Counted from the first letter of the stretch, positions 9,166 to 18,719 are shown. The stretch is DNA of 63,975 nt from Candidatus Poribacteria bacterium (GCA_003635255.1 PYJC01000076.1:1-63975); one strand, 5' to 3'. Numbers and translations: made by a program. The notes: generated by a model not told the origin, from the sequence alone.

Positions 9166-9300
9166 AATTCGTACTTTTTTGTTTCAAATGTCTTGGAAAG
9201 TGCCTTCAGTTCAATAATAGAACGAAGTAGAGGTAGGGAATCAACGCCGAATGCGCGTGTTGCCTTGCAGTGAGAGGCGGCGGAGTTGCGTGGTCAATCG

Positions 9301-10710
9301 CTAAATCTCAACATGGACAAATGCGAGATAAGCACCTGATAAGAGGACTATAACGAACAGTGTTAACAACAGCATCTCCATCGCTGAGTCGTTAAAATCC
9401 TTGCTGAGGCTCAGTGTATCTTCAAATTTCGGGACTGCCGCTGGCAAGACTTTTTTCTCTGTCATGCCTTCAGGGACACCAATAATATGGAGACTCTCCG
9501 GATCTGATCTATCAATGTCAACGACAAATTCACGATATTGCTGAGCGTAACGTTCCGCATTATTCACAAATTGCGAATGCCGCGCAAACCCCGTGCCGGC
9601 AAAAGATTCAAGGAGATATTGAAGGAGTGTTGCAGTGGAAACTTGAGTGATAGACCGCGCATGTTGCACCTGTGCCATTTGGCTGGTGAGGTATTCTTGG
9701 TTTAGACGTTCTGCCATTTCTGCCTTTTCAAAGAAGAATGCGCTCTTCGCTGTCAGTGTTTTCCTGTCTACTTCCTTTGACCAAGCTACATAATTGTATC
9801 TATCCCAGATTTCTTCTCGCATTTGGCTATACTGTGTCCATTTTTCATCAGAGGATATTGACGGGGACAGTTCACTCGCGATTGAAGCAAGCGTGCTCGG
9901 CATAAAAACGACAAAGGTAACCCAAATCAGTAGGAGTATCATCAGACTCACAGCACTCCGTTGCACACGCGCAGATATTAACAACCCCAAGGCAAGAAAG
10001 AAACACGTGTATAGGAGCGCGATAAAGAAGATGATCCCTAAACGTCCCCACGCTTCTGTGTTGAGATGAACAGCACTTGATGTGGAAATTATCAAAAGGT
10101 TCATCAACGCCGCAAGCGTAAATGGGATGCTAACACTTATCAAGGCTCCTAAAAACTTACCGATCAATATGGTGTGGCGTGGCACTGAGTTCGATAACAT
10201 CAACCGAAGGGTGCCGTGTTCGCGTTCACCGGAGATGCTATCAAAAGTGAATAAGAGCGCAATCAAACTCAAGACATAAGCGATGATAAATGCCCAATCC
10301 ACTTTGGTAACATCTGGTCCAACGCGCTTCCGGTTTATGCTGGCATCGGGATAACTCAGTTGCCAGACGCCTATTATACCGGTGGAGTATACATAAGGAC
10401 TGCCGCCTTCAATGATGTTTGGCAATAAGCGTTCTCCACCCTCTGCACAGAAATGCAGAGGTGACGGTTTTTTGTAGAGTTTCCCGGGTCCCTGTTGTGT
10501 GAGTTTATACAAACTGTCGTCGGTATGAGATGACAAAAGATTCAGCGATTCGGCGACAGCAGCGTTATACGTCTGTATCCGATTTGGATGCTCGTGGAGG
10601 TGTCCGATGGCATTGGTTAACATCAATGCTAACAGCAAGAGGACCGTCAGTGCGAATCGGAGACTATTGAGATTGTCGTAGAGTTCACGTTTTGTGATAT
10701 GTAATATCAT
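9301..10710 (-). CDS. ABC-2 type transporter permease (block 2, A-type)
   Basis: 469 residues. TM1 lies at about 16-36, followed by a periplasmic loop with QQGPGKLYKKPSPLHFCAEGG, a TM bundle at about 135-275, a soluble insert of about 160 residues and a last TM (MLLLTLFVIVLLSGAYLAFV). The coupling segment is FDSISGEREHGTLRLMLSN. It is a clear paralogue of the permease at 1451-2902. Its start lies 2 bases after the stop of the D permease (10713-12215), so the two are cotranscribed and presumably form one transporter with an ATPase encoded elsewhere. Confidence 0.82.
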   Translation of the reverse strand: MILHITKRELYDNLNSLRFALTVLLLLALMLTNAIGHLHEHPNRIQTYNAAVAESLNLLSSHTDDSLYKLTQQGPGKLYKKPSPLHFCAEGGERLLPNIIEGGSPYVYSTGIIGVWQLSYPDASINRKRVGPDVTKVDWAFIIAYVLSLIALLFTFDSISGEREHGTLRLMLSNSVPRHTILIGKFLGALISVSIPFTLAALMNLLIISTSSAVHLNTEAWGRLGIIFFIALLYTCFFLALGLLISARVQRSAVSLMILLLIWVTFVVFMPSTLASIASELSPSISSDEKWTQYSQMREEIWDRYNYVAWSKEVDRKTLTAKSAFFFEKAEMAERLNQEYLTSQMAQVQHARSITQVSTATLLQYLLESFAGTGFARHSQFVNNAERYAQQYREFVVDIDRSDPESLHIIGVPEGMTEKKVLPAAVPKFEDTLSLSKDFNDSAMEMLLLTLFVIVLLSGAYLAFVHVEI

Positions 10711-10712
10711 TC

Positions 10713-12215
10713 CTACACCTCACTCCGAACGAAAATCAGGAATATTATTGCGAACAGGACCAGGTTAATCATCAACAGCAGGCATAAATCCGGGAACGCT
10801 CGCTTAGCGTTGATGCCGATATCACTTCTTTTAAATGAAAACTGCGGCATCAGGTTCCAGTCGATGTCTCCCTCGGCACCAACGAACCATAGTCTGGACT
10901 CAAATATCTTATTGTCGAGATAATAGTCAATGACCGCCTGATGATACCGTTGGACGGCTGTGAAAAAGTCTTGTAGTCCATTTAAGTCAGTGCCTGTCCA
11001 CGCTTCGGTTGCAGCGTCATATAGACCGACGGGTGAGAACTTCAATAACATCTGCTCGATTTTTGCCGGGCGTGTGTAGAGTGCATCTAATGCTGGCTTT
11101 CGGACAAGCCATATCCGTTCTGCGGTGTTAGTAACTTGTGGAACAAAAAAGCGAAGATAATTCTGCACGTGCGGCACCAGCGGTTCAGATTCTGCCTCAA
11201 GTGTTTTAAAATTGAAGCCAGTAAGATGGTAATATAGTAAACTCGATGGATAGTCCCCGCCGAGACCGCGAAAAGTATAGCCTTCACCCCGCAAATCAAA
11301 ATGGTATTTTTCGCCGGGCACCGGGTCGTTGGCAAGATACTGCAACCGATCTCTATCAAATTCTTCCCATATCCGTTTGATTTTATTGTAAGCAGAGAGT
11401 GTCGTATCGGGGTGAGGCTCAGTTTTAATCGCTGTCAGAATCATATTTGGATACACCAACACCAAGAAACCCCAAACAAACATCGCAAGCATGAGGGCAG
11501 TACTTGTTCGGCGAGTCGCCGCTGAAATCAGCATGCCGATAAGGTAGAACAAGGACAGATAGACAAACGACATAAAAACGACACCACCGATGCGTAGAAA
11601 ATCATCGATGCTCAGAAAAATAGATGCGGATGTCGTTAGCATAATTAGCACAAGGAGAATACACATCAATAAAGGTATCAGCAGGCATATCATACCGCTA
11701 ATGTATTTGGCAAATAGGATTTGACCGTGCCGAATGGGGTGCGTCAGCACAAGTCGTAACGTGCCGCGCTCGCGCTCCCCTGCAAGCGTATCGTAGGCAA
11801 AGACGAGTGCTAATAGGCTCAAAATTCCTTGAAAAATAAAGACAAGATCGATCGAAGAGAAGAGATTGAGAAACGGGTTATCCGATCCATGTTTGCCAGC
11901 ATCCCACAGTGTTGGCACGAAGAAGTGATTAACACCGAGTCTGTTCCCTAATCGTTTGTCTAAACCGACATTAAAGATGCTCAACGGGTTGGGTGAACGA
12001 TCAATCGTTAGGCGTGCTGCTGAATAGGTTGTTCTTTCCAGCATTTTCTGCCGATTCTTTTTGACTGCGGTGTCGTAACTTGCCAATCGCCGCTCATAAT
12101 CCCTGATAAGCACAGCAGTCGTAGCAACCACAAGCAACAGCATAATGAAGACAGCTGCCGCAAATCGAAACGTCATGAGGTTGTCGAGGAGTTCTCGGCG
12201 AATGAGTGTGATCAT
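10713..12215 (-). CDS. ABC-2 type transporter permease (block 2, B-type)
   Basis: 500 residues. TM1 lies at about 18-40, followed by a periplasmic loop containing RSPNPLSIFNVGLDKR and GSDNPFLNLF, a TM bundle at about 130-270, a large extracytoplasmic insert of about 180 residues, and a final TM (LCLLLMINLVLFAIIFLIFV). The coupling segment is FAYDTLAGERERGTLRLVLTH. It is paralogous to the block 1 permease at 3070-4569, and the pair order (B then A in the direction of transcription) is the same in both blocks. The 249-base gap upstream of it holds MITE copy B. Confidence 0.82.
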   Translation of the reverse strand: MITLIRRELLDNLMTFRFAAAVFIMLLLVVATTAVLIRDYERRLASYDTAVKKNRQKMLERTTYSAARLTIDRSPNPLSIFNVGLDKRLGNRLGVNHFFVPTLWDAGKHGSDNPFLNLFSSIDLVFIFQGILSLLALVFAYDTLAGERERGTLRLVLTHPIRHGQILFAKYISGMICLLIPLLMCILLVLIMLTTSASIFLSIDDFLRIGGVVFMSFVYLSLFYLIGMLISAATRRTSTALMLAMFVWGFLVLVYPNMILTAIKTEPHPDTTLSAYNKIKRIWEEFDRDRLQYLANDPVPGEKYHFDLRGEGYTFRGLGGDYPSSLLYYHLTGFNFKTLEAESEPLVPHVQNYLRFFVPQVTNTAERIWLVRKPALDALYTRPAKIEQMLLKFSPVGLYDAATEAWTGTDLNGLQDFFTAVQRYHQAVIDYYLDNKIFESRLWFVGAEGDIDWNLMPQFSFKRSDIGINAKRAFPDLCLLLMINLVLFAIIFLIFVRSEV

Positions 12216-12247
12216 AATATTTCCAGGCTAAATAAACTAATGTCGAT

Positions 12248-12379
12248 AGGACTTACGCAGCAGCTTTGTAAGTCCCCCTAATAAGGGTACGCAGCAACTT
12301 TGTAAGTCCCCCTGATAAGGGGGATTTAGGGGGTTAAAAGTCAAAATCTACCATCACGTGCTAAATTTACGTAAGTCCT
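12248..12379. repeat. MITE copy B (AGGACTTACGCA ... TACGTAAGTCCT), 132 bp
   Basis: Starts AGGACTTACGCA and ends ACGTAAGTCCT. The interior repeats TTTGTAAGTCCCCCTAATAAGGG / TGATAAGGGGG and has the GGGGGATTTAGGGGG block seen inverted in copies C and D. It lies between two permease genes of block 2. Confidence 0.75.
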
Positions 12380-12464
12380 GATGGCATTAGAATTACGAAG
12401 ATTTGCGCTTACAACGCCAGTGAATTGAATTCGCTCACAGTTCCAATACCTTGACATTTCCCTC

Positions 12465-13871
12465 TTAAATATCAACGCTGAAGAATTTTAGGAACGCTAT
12501 AGTAGTCAATACAATTGCTAAGAAACAGAGCAGCAGTAAATCTACTATAGAGTGCCGGAGGGTCTCTGATAAGGGGGTTTCTGTCCTATCTGGTGGCGGG
12601 GTAATTTTCTGTGGTTTTGGTTGATTTTGTCGCATTATCTTCGCAAATTGATCGTCCGAAATTTCACTGAAATACTCCGCCTCCAGTTGGTTATAATAAC
12701 GCGTGCCCGTTTCAAAATAGGTGTCTCTTTTTATTTTTCCAGTCTCGGTTAAATTCATGGCGACATAAATGAGCGAAGCTGTCGGTGTGATTCGCGACAG
12801 GGTTTCTCCGACCGATTCTTGCCGCTTTTTTTCACGTTGATAGGCACGTTCTATTTCGCCGATTTGCTCATGAAATTTCTGTCGATATTCGGCATCAATC
12901 GGTGCCCTGACTGCCTTGATTTTTTCGTAATCCGTGCCGAGATTAATATCCCCTAAAGCCATTATTTTTGTTACAATCACATGGTCCTTTTCTTCATTGA
13001 GGTTATTATTAATCGCTGTTTTTTCCATATAGACACTCTGAATCGCGCGTGTCGGTGCAATAAGTTTAGCAGTGAGAAACCCAACGCGTGGGGCAATCAA
13101 CACGGCGAGCACCCAGACAGTGAAAGCCACAATGAGTGCCGTCTTAGAATTGTCTAAGTAGGTGGAAATTAAGGTGCCTATTGCAAAAAACACGCCAATG
13201 TAGAGCAATGAGACTAAGGTCAAACTGAGCACGCGTAGGAAGATGTCAGATTCACCCAAAGGAAACCCTTGCGAAACAAGCACGAGCAAACCTAACAGAA
13301 ACGACACTAAAAACGGGACAACAAACACGATATACCCACCAATTAGCTTGCTCCACAAGAACAAATCTCGTGGGAGCGCATTTGCCAAAGTTACCCGCAG
13401 CGTTCCGGCTTCTCTTTCCCCAGCAACGGCATCAAACGTGAACAATAGTGCAAGTAGACTGAAGACCGTGCTGACAACAAATAGAAAATCAAGGTTCCCT
13501 AAAGCAGAGGAGAGTGAGGCATCCCCAAGTGATGTTGATCCCTGTTTTACACCGTTGCGGGTCATCCCAAGGTAACTCGGCAGCGATTCCGTTAAACCTT
13601 TTGCAAACACACTTAAAGGTGCCGGTTCGAGAAAAAGTTTAGAGAATTCTTCATCTGGAGCGGGCGGATCCCGAAGCCAATGAAGCGCATCACCCATTTC
13701 TGCAGCCGAGAGTTCGATAGATGCCTGATAATCGACCTGGTTTTGGAGGTAATTACGGTAATTAATGTGCAAGGTAAGCGGCACGAGCAGAAGACACATC
13801 ACGAGGAGCGCGACGAACCGGACGCTGAGAATATGATGCATCATCTCCTTTTGGATCAATGTCAATAACAT
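12465..13871 (-). CDS. ABC-2 type transporter permease (block 2, first permease)
   Basis: 468 residues. TM1 lies at about 17-35 (VALLVMCLLLVPLTLHI), followed by a periplasmic loop with EPAPLSVFAKGLTESLPSYLG, a TM bundle at about 125-265, a soluble insert of about 155 residues rich in charged residues, and a last TM (VDLLLLCFLAIVLTTIAFLKFF). The coupling segment is FDAVAGEREAGTLRVTLAN. It starts 26 bases after the stop of sigma-propeller copy 2 and takes the place occupied in block 1 by the MacB-like permease. The substrate is unknown. Confidence 0.82.
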   Translation of the reverse strand: MLLTLIQKEMMHHILSVRFVALLVMCLLLVPLTLHINYRNYLQNQVDYQASIELSAAEMGDALHWLRDPPAPDEEFSKLFLEPAPLSVFAKGLTESLPSYLGMTRNGVKQGSTSLGDASLSSALGNLDFLFVVSTVFSLLALLFTFDAVAGEREAGTLRVTLANALPRDLFLWSKLIGGYIVFVVPFLVSFLLGLLVLVSQGFPLGESDIFLRVLSLTLVSLLYIGVFFAIGTLISTYLDNSKTALIVAFTVWVLAVLIAPRVGFLTAKLIAPTRAIQSVYMEKTAINNNLNEEKDHVIVTKIMALGDINLGTDYEKIKAVRAPIDAEYRQKFHEQIGEIERAYQREKKRQESVGETLSRITPTASLIYVAMNLTETGKIKRDTYFETGTRYYNQLEAEYFSEISDDQFAKIMRQNQPKPQKITPPPDRTETPLSETLRHSIVDLLLLCFLAIVLTTIAFLKFFSVDI

Positions 13872-13897
13872 GTTGAATTCCTCTTATTTTTTACGGA

Positions 13898-16696
13898 TTA
13901 ACGTTCAAAACGGAGCACACCACGATGTTCCGTGCCAACGTAAAAGGCATCTCCATCAACAACGAGGGAAGTTATAGCATACGGAATTTCAGGCACAATT
14001 TGTTCCCAAACCCCTGCTTCCTTTTCTAAGTGATAGATGCCGTCATCATTCGCGCCATAGACAGCATCCGCTGCTGTCGCTAACGACTTAATGATAATGC
14101 TTTCTCCCGCTTTATCGGTAGTTGCGTTCCAAACAGTGCCATCTTTTGAACTGAAAACGCCTCTATCGGTTGCGACATGAACCGTTGCGTCAGCAAAGAC
14201 AATTTGATTGAAATGCGCAACAGATAGCGGCAGATGTGATTTAAGATCGTTCCAACTATCTCCACCATCAAGCGATTGTACGAGCTGCCCATCCCGTTTA
14301 CCGACATAGATGATCTCTCCTGAAGCAGCAATTTTAAAACGTTGTGCCATGTTTTCACGTGTGAGTTCGCAAGTTTCTTCGATGCCTGTATCCGACCATC
14401 TTGTGTCACCCGGTTTCCAGCGGAAGAGTTTGTAGTTGTACTCCATATAGTACGTTTCTCCACTCACCGCGAAGTTGCCGTATAAACCTTCCAACATCAA
14501 ATCGTAAGTGAGTTGACGATCGCCTTGTTTTTCACCCAACAGTTTCAGAAAGCATTCTGCCCCAAATTTCGGATTATCGCGTATGATCTGCGTTGATAAA
14601 TGCTCAACATCAGCGTCTGGGTCTGTAGAGCGGGTAAAGGTAATTTGTCCCTCTTGTCTCGGTAACCGATAAGAATCAAAGGGGAGTGTTATGTCCTTGA
14701 ACACATGCCACATGAGCCTTCCTGAATCTCGCGAAGGCGGTGTCTTTCCCTCTTCAAAAATATAACCCTCTACAGGAAATAAGCAATTTATGTCTGGATC
14801 TAAACGATAGTAAGCCGTCTCGCTATTGCGTCGAATGCCTTTTGCATATAGGACACCCTCGACTTCGGAAATCTTCACAATTAGCGGCGTGTCTTCCCTA
14901 TCTTTTAGTTTCGCATTGAATTTTGGCACCTCAAGCGTATACCTTGGTCGTAAGATGTCAACAGCAGTCCACGAACTACCTGCGTCTGTTGATTTGACCA
15001 CACCGCCAGCAACCGTGGCGTACAGCACCTGAGATGCTTTTGAATTTGGACTTGTCTCTAAACTGATTAGGTTATCCACACGGCACGCAAACCTTGTATT
15101 GAATCGGTGCCACGTTTGACCGCCATCCCTTGATCGATGGATGCCAGGGATGCCACCGGTATAAAAGGTGTTTTCGTCTAAAGCGACAGCAGAACCGACA
15201 CTAAACTGCATAGGTGTAATACCGGAAGATTCTGTGGAACGCCAAGTGTTTCCACAGTCCGTTGAGCGAATCACAATGCCTTCCTCTCCACCTATCAGTA
15301 AGACGGTTTTTCCAGACGCGAGGAGTTTAATCGTCGGCAATGTTTTCATCATCAGATCCCGGGCATCCGTGGGCGTTACATCTGTCCAGGAATCACCACC
15401 ATCGGTTGATCGGAATACCCACCACGAATCCTTACTGAGGTCACAGAAATTATGGTAATTTTCTTCTGGCGTTCCGGCACCTTCCATTACATTTACTTCT
15501 ACGGCGACATAGATATTGTCTTCAGACACCGCCAAAGAACGCACTGCCACAGTATTGTCCACCGGCAACTGTAGGTGTTCCCAAATTCCTGTTTTGAAGC
15601 GGTAGATTCCAAGAGAGGTTCCGGCAAACAGCGTACCTCCGCTCAACTGTAATGTATAGATTCCCGATTTCTGTGTGAAGCGGCTGTCTAAACCGTTGTT
15701 CATATTTTTCCATGAATTTCCAGCGTCATCAGATCGGAAAATACCTTTATTAAGGGTAACGTAAAAAGTATCTTCCGTAATCAGCAATTCCCTCACATGC
15801 CCGTTTGGACAAGGACCGATAGAATTCCAAGTTTTGCCATCATCCGTTGAAGCAAACAACTCACGAGATGGGATAATGTAGAGTGTTCCGTTGTATTCGG
15901 CAATGGGAATGTCGCCCTCGGTACCTTGACGCAAAAAATCCGCGTTAACAAGTTGCCATTCATTTTCACCCGCAGGCAATTTGTAAATATTCTCATAACC
16001 CGTCACTGCATAGAGCGACCCATCCGAAGTTTTCGTTAATGTCCCTACGGGTGCCGCCACCCCGGGCTCATTCATCTGAATCCACTCCATGATACTCTCC
16101 GTAAGATTTTCTGGAAGTTCAAACCCCCCTAATGTTTCGCGAACCATCAATTCTTCCACCCTTAATCGCTTTCTTGCCCGATGCAGTCTGCTCTTAATTG
16201 TATTCAATGGTACATCCAAAAACTTGCCAATCTCTTCACAACGCATATCACCAAGATAGTGGAGGGTTATCACAGTCTGTTCATTCTCAGATAGTTTGTT
16301 GAGCAGATGTTTTACAACCTTATCCCGTGTTTCATTCGCAATATTCTCGCGCTGTTCCTCAAGATATTGGTTATAAGAAACGCTTTCCATCTCCGCTTCA
16401 GGCATAGTATCAAGAGATTCAATCGGTTGCTGCGTTTTTCGTAAATACGCTAAACAGCAATTTCTGACAATTGCATGTAGCCATGCACCGAAGCGATTCG
16501 GGTCTCTGAGCGTCCAAAGTTGTTGGTAAACCTTAAGAAAAGTGTCCTGCGTAATCTCTTCGGCGAGATGGAAGTCACCTAACTGCCGCCATGCAAACGC
16601 GTGTATCTGTTTTTGATACCTTTTTACCAACGCTGTAAACGCGTTTTGATCGCCATTGAGAATCTGTTGAATTAATGTAACATCGTTACTTTGCAT
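13898..16696 (-). CDS. ECF sigma factor fused to an Asp-box beta-propeller, copy 2
   Basis: 932 residues, with the same layout as the copy at 6367-9099. Sigma region 2 lies at about residues 12-85 (AEEITQDTFLKVYQQLWTL) and region 4 at about 128-182 (CEEIGKFLDVPLNTIKSRL). The linker is GGFELPENLTESIMEWIQMN and a long beta-propeller follows. Asp boxes are STDDGKTW, SDDAGNSW, STDGGDSW, STDCGNTW, SRDGGQTW, STDAGSSW and SLDGGDSW. Identity between the copies is high in both halves, including the C-terminal TSLVV..D.FYVGTEHRGVLRFER. No TM segment and no anti-sigma gene is visible. It heads block 2 and is followed by three permease genes, so it probably controls them (inference). Confidence 0.88.
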   Translation of the reverse strand: MQSNDVTLIQQILNGDQNAFTALVKRYQKQIHAFAWRQLGDFHLAEEITQDTFLKVYQQLWTLRDPNRFGAWLHAIVRNCCLAYLRKTQQPIESLDTMPEAEMESVSYNQYLEEQRENIANETRDKVVKHLLNKLSENEQTVITLHYLGDMRCEEIGKFLDVPLNTIKSRLHRARKRLRVEELMVRETLGGFELPENLTESIMEWIQMNEPGVAAPVGTLTKTSDGSLYAVTGYENIYKLPAGENEWQLVNADFLRQGTEGDIPIAEYNGTLYIIPSRELFASTDDGKTWNSIGPCPNGHVRELLITEDTFYVTLNKGIFRSDDAGNSWKNMNNGLDSRFTQKSGIYTLQLSGGTLFAGTSLGIYRFKTGIWEHLQLPVDNTVAVRSLAVSEDNIYVAVEVNVMEGAGTPEENYHNFCDLSKDSWWVFRSTDGGDSWTDVTPTDARDLMMKTLPTIKLLASGKTVLLIGGEEGIVIRSTDCGNTWRSTESSGITPMQFSVGSAVALDENTFYTGGIPGIHRSRDGGQTWHRFNTRFACRVDNLISLETSPNSKASQVLYATVAGGVVKSTDAGSSWTAVDILRPRYTLEVPKFNAKLKDREDTPLIVKISEVEGVLYAKGIRRNSETAYYRLDPDINCLFPVEGYIFEEGKTPPSRDSGRLMWHVFKDITLPFDSYRLPRQEGQITFTRSTDPDADVEHLSTQIIRDNPKFGAECFLKLLGEKQGDRQLTYDLMLEGLYGNFAVSGETYYMEYNYKLFRWKPGDTRWSDTGIEETCELTRENMAQRFKIAASGEIIYVGKRDGQLVQSLDGGDSWNDLKSHLPLSVAHFNQIVFADATVHVATDRGVFSSKDGTVWNATTDKAGESIIIKSLATAADAVYGANDDGIYHLEKEAGVWEQIVPEIPYAITSLVVDGDAFYVGTEHRGVLRFER

Positions 16697-16753
16697 AAGT
16701 GCCTCCTAATGGAATTCCCTCTTATGATATAAGGATACATGCAAGGGGCAAAA

Positions 16754-16760
16754 GGTTGCA
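16754..16760 (-). promoter_or_regulatory. TGCAACC motif, candidate ECF -35 element
   Basis: TGCAACC on the minus strand lies 58-64 bases before the start of sigma-propeller copy 2, matching the motif and distance before copy 1. The -10 regions are less alike (TATCTG against GTATCC). Confidence 0.4.
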
Positions 16761-16833
16761 TGGAGGGCAAATTTTTTCAAAAAAAGTAGTTAGAATATAA
16801 AATTTTCTTTAAAATAGGTCTTATAAAAGTAAT

Positions 16834-16852
16834 AGGCACGCGCCGCGTGCCG
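16834..16852. repeat. Short palindrome AGGCACGCG-C-CGCGTGCC
   Basis: An 8-bp perfect stem with a single-base loop. A near copy with the same flanks (TAGGCACGCGCCGTCGTGCCGTAA) lies at 36551-36572. It sits between mobA and sigma-propeller copy 2. Confidence 0.6.
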
Positions 16853-16900
16853 TAAACAAATTGAAGAGGCGCGATAAATTGCGCAACTACAAATAGAAGT

Positions 16901-17581
16901 CTAATTATTTCTCTGTTTCATCATAGTTTGTGCTTTTTCAAAATCTTCGGGTGTGTTAACGTTGAAAAATGAATGACCTTCAGAATCATAGGTTTTCCAA
17001 ATTTCTGGTGCAAGGGTCAGGATATTCGCGCGTTCCTGTAGCGCATGGACACGCAACTCAGATTCCTGTAGCATCAGTTCAATAATAGATAAACAACGTT
17101 TAGAATAGGCGGCGCACAACGTTTGAAGAGTAATCTGATCAGTCCTATAGGAGGGGTTTGTAACCCCGATGTCTTTGTTACTACTATAGGTATAAGGCAT
17201 CACCGCATCATATTCACCTAAAATAGAGATGAGATAGGAGAGGAGTTTCGGTTGTAAAAACGGACTATCGCATGCGACACAGAGTACAGCATCGTACGAA
17301 GCGTATGTCAAACCGGTGTAGATACCGCCTAACGCGCCAGCACCTGGGATCATATCGCTGTGCATCGGTAAACCGAAGTGCGCATATTCAGTTAGCGTGT
17401 TGGTGATAAGCAGGAGTTCGTCTGTAACAAGGCGCATGTAGCGGATAACATGCGCAATAAGCGGACTGTCGCCGAGTTCTATCAACGCCTTATTCTGTCC
17501 CATCCGCCGACTCCGACCACCCGCGAGGATAACACCAGTGGCAGGAGGCGTTTTCTTAGGTACGTTCAATAACATCGACAA
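16901..17581 (-). CDS. mobA: Molybdenum cofactor guanylyltransferase
   Basis: 226 residues. MobA transfers GMP from GTP to molybdopterin to make the guanine dinucleotide form of the cofactor, in the cytoplasm. The nucleotide-binding N-terminus VILAGGRSRRMGQNKALIEL fits the family signature LAGGxSxRMGxxK, and CDSPFLQPKLL supplies the metal-binding Asp. Length fits the family. Its start overlaps the end of the M28 peptidase gene by 26 bases. A small hairpin (AGGAGGGGTTTGTAACCCC) lies inside the coding region near 17148. Other NTP transferases of the family remain possible, but the N-terminal match is good. Confidence 0.85.
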   Translation of the reverse strand: MSMLLNVPKKTPPATGVILAGGRSRRMGQNKALIELGDSPLIAHVIRYMRLVTDELLLITNTLTEYAHFGLPMHSDMIPGAGALGGIYTGLTYASYDAVLCVACDSPFLQPKLLSYLISILGEYDAVMPYTYSSNKDIGVTNPSYRTDQITLQTLCAAYSKRCLSIIELMLQESELRVHALQERANILTLAPEIWKTYDSEGHSFFNVNTPEDFEKAQTMMKQRNN

Positions 17582-18719
17582 TTAACTCACCTACCTGTTG
17601 CAGACTTTCAACATTAAGCAAATCGCTGCTATCCCGTTTCGAGTGAATCCTCAAAGCAGCACTGCTCACATCACCTGCTGTGAGTGTAACCGTTTCAAAC
17701 CCGCGGCTTGCAATCGGAATGCTATCCAACCCGACACCGATCGGCAGATAACGATCTGAAACCTGGATGCCGAGCGACTCGCCCGATGCCTGAAACAGGT
17801 CTGATAGTCCCCGCGTCGTGCGGGTCGGTGGAATCCCGTAGCGCGTAACGAGGTTAACGCCGTTTCCGACACCGAGTCCATCTAAATTAATAACGTAGGT
17901 ATTTTCTCGGTCATATTCATCGGCATGCGTTTGGACGTAGCGCAATGCGCCGCACATGCCAAACTCTTCTGCACCAGTGGCGAGGAACGTTATGGGTATT
18001 TTCTCGTCGCGTGCCATCACTACGCGTGCCACTTCAAGCATAACGCCGACACCGGAAGCGTTATCGAACCCACCAGGCGAATGGTTCCGCGTCAAATTAA
18101 TTTGCAAAATCAACAGGCAGAGACCTGTAATCCCAGCAACCCCCCAGACGATGTAATTAGGCAACCAAACGAGCGTAAAGAGTTTAATGAGCAGCAGAGT
18201 TGTCAATACGAGAAGCCCGGTGATCGCGATACCGTAAGATATTGCGCGTACAGCAATCGGCAATACTTGTGATTTGGAATCGTAATGTGCAACGAATAAA
18301 AAGGCAGGCGTATTACCGTCTTGTTTCGCTCCGTTTTTTGCGATAATGTTTTCTGTCCGATACTTCCTACCGACATCATACAATCCTTCAAGCCGATTTT
18401 GCCACTGGGTAAAGAACAGCGCGGTAACAAGGCTCAGTAGGCAAGCGAGGCATAGCAGTAACGGAAATCGTTCACCGAACCACGGCACAAACAAAACGAC
18501 TGGCACGAAAAGTGCCGAAAGGATGCGCGGCAATACTTCCGCAGGGAATTTTGTAAATGAGAAAGGTTCCCATGAAACCTCAAGCCCTAACCTAGTGAAT
18601 TGCTCGACGATATAGTCTTGCGCCTCTGCTTCACCCACGCTGTCCACTAATCTCGGAAAAGCGAGTTGTGTGATGTGGTAATATGCGAGTTTTGCATCAT
18701 AAGCGAGATTCGTATTCAT
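17556..18719 (-). CDS. M28-family zinc peptidase with membrane segments
   Basis: 387 residues. M28 aminopeptidases use two zinc ions. The expected ligands are visible as AHYDSK (His, Asp), GGFDNASG (Asp), TGAEEFG (catalytic and binding Glu), NLDGLG (Asp) and a C-terminal His in LRIHSKRDSSD. Unusually, four or so TM helices interrupt the fold: two at about 68-108 and two at about 165-215, between the first and second metal motifs. The protein is therefore probably membrane-embedded with its active site on one face. No signal peptide is seen. It is translated just ahead of mobA. Confidence 0.82.
   Translation of the reverse strand: MNTNLAYDAKLAYYHITQLAFPRLVDSVGEAEAQDYIVEQFTRLGLEVSWEPFSFTKFPAEVLPRILSALFVPVVLFVPWFGERFPLLLCLACLLSLVTALFFTQWQNRLEGLYDVGRKYRTENIIAKNGAKQDGNTPAFLFVAHYDSKSQVLPIAVRAISYGIAITGLLVLTTLLLIKLFTLVWLPNYIVWGVAGITGLCLLILQINLTRNHSPGGFDNASGVGVMLEVARVVMARDEKIPITFLATGAEEFGMCGALRYVQTHADEYDRENTYVINLDGLGVGNGVNLVTRYGIPPTRTTRGLSDLFQASGESLGIQVSDRYLPIGVGLDSIPIASRGFETVTLTAGDVSSAALRIHSKRDSSDLLNVESLQQVGELIVDVIERT

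Noticed and set aside
1451..12215. Sites that could look like IS200/IS605 TnpA genes in the permease cluster
   Set aside because: All frames of that size are shadows of permease genes; no HuH motif was seen.
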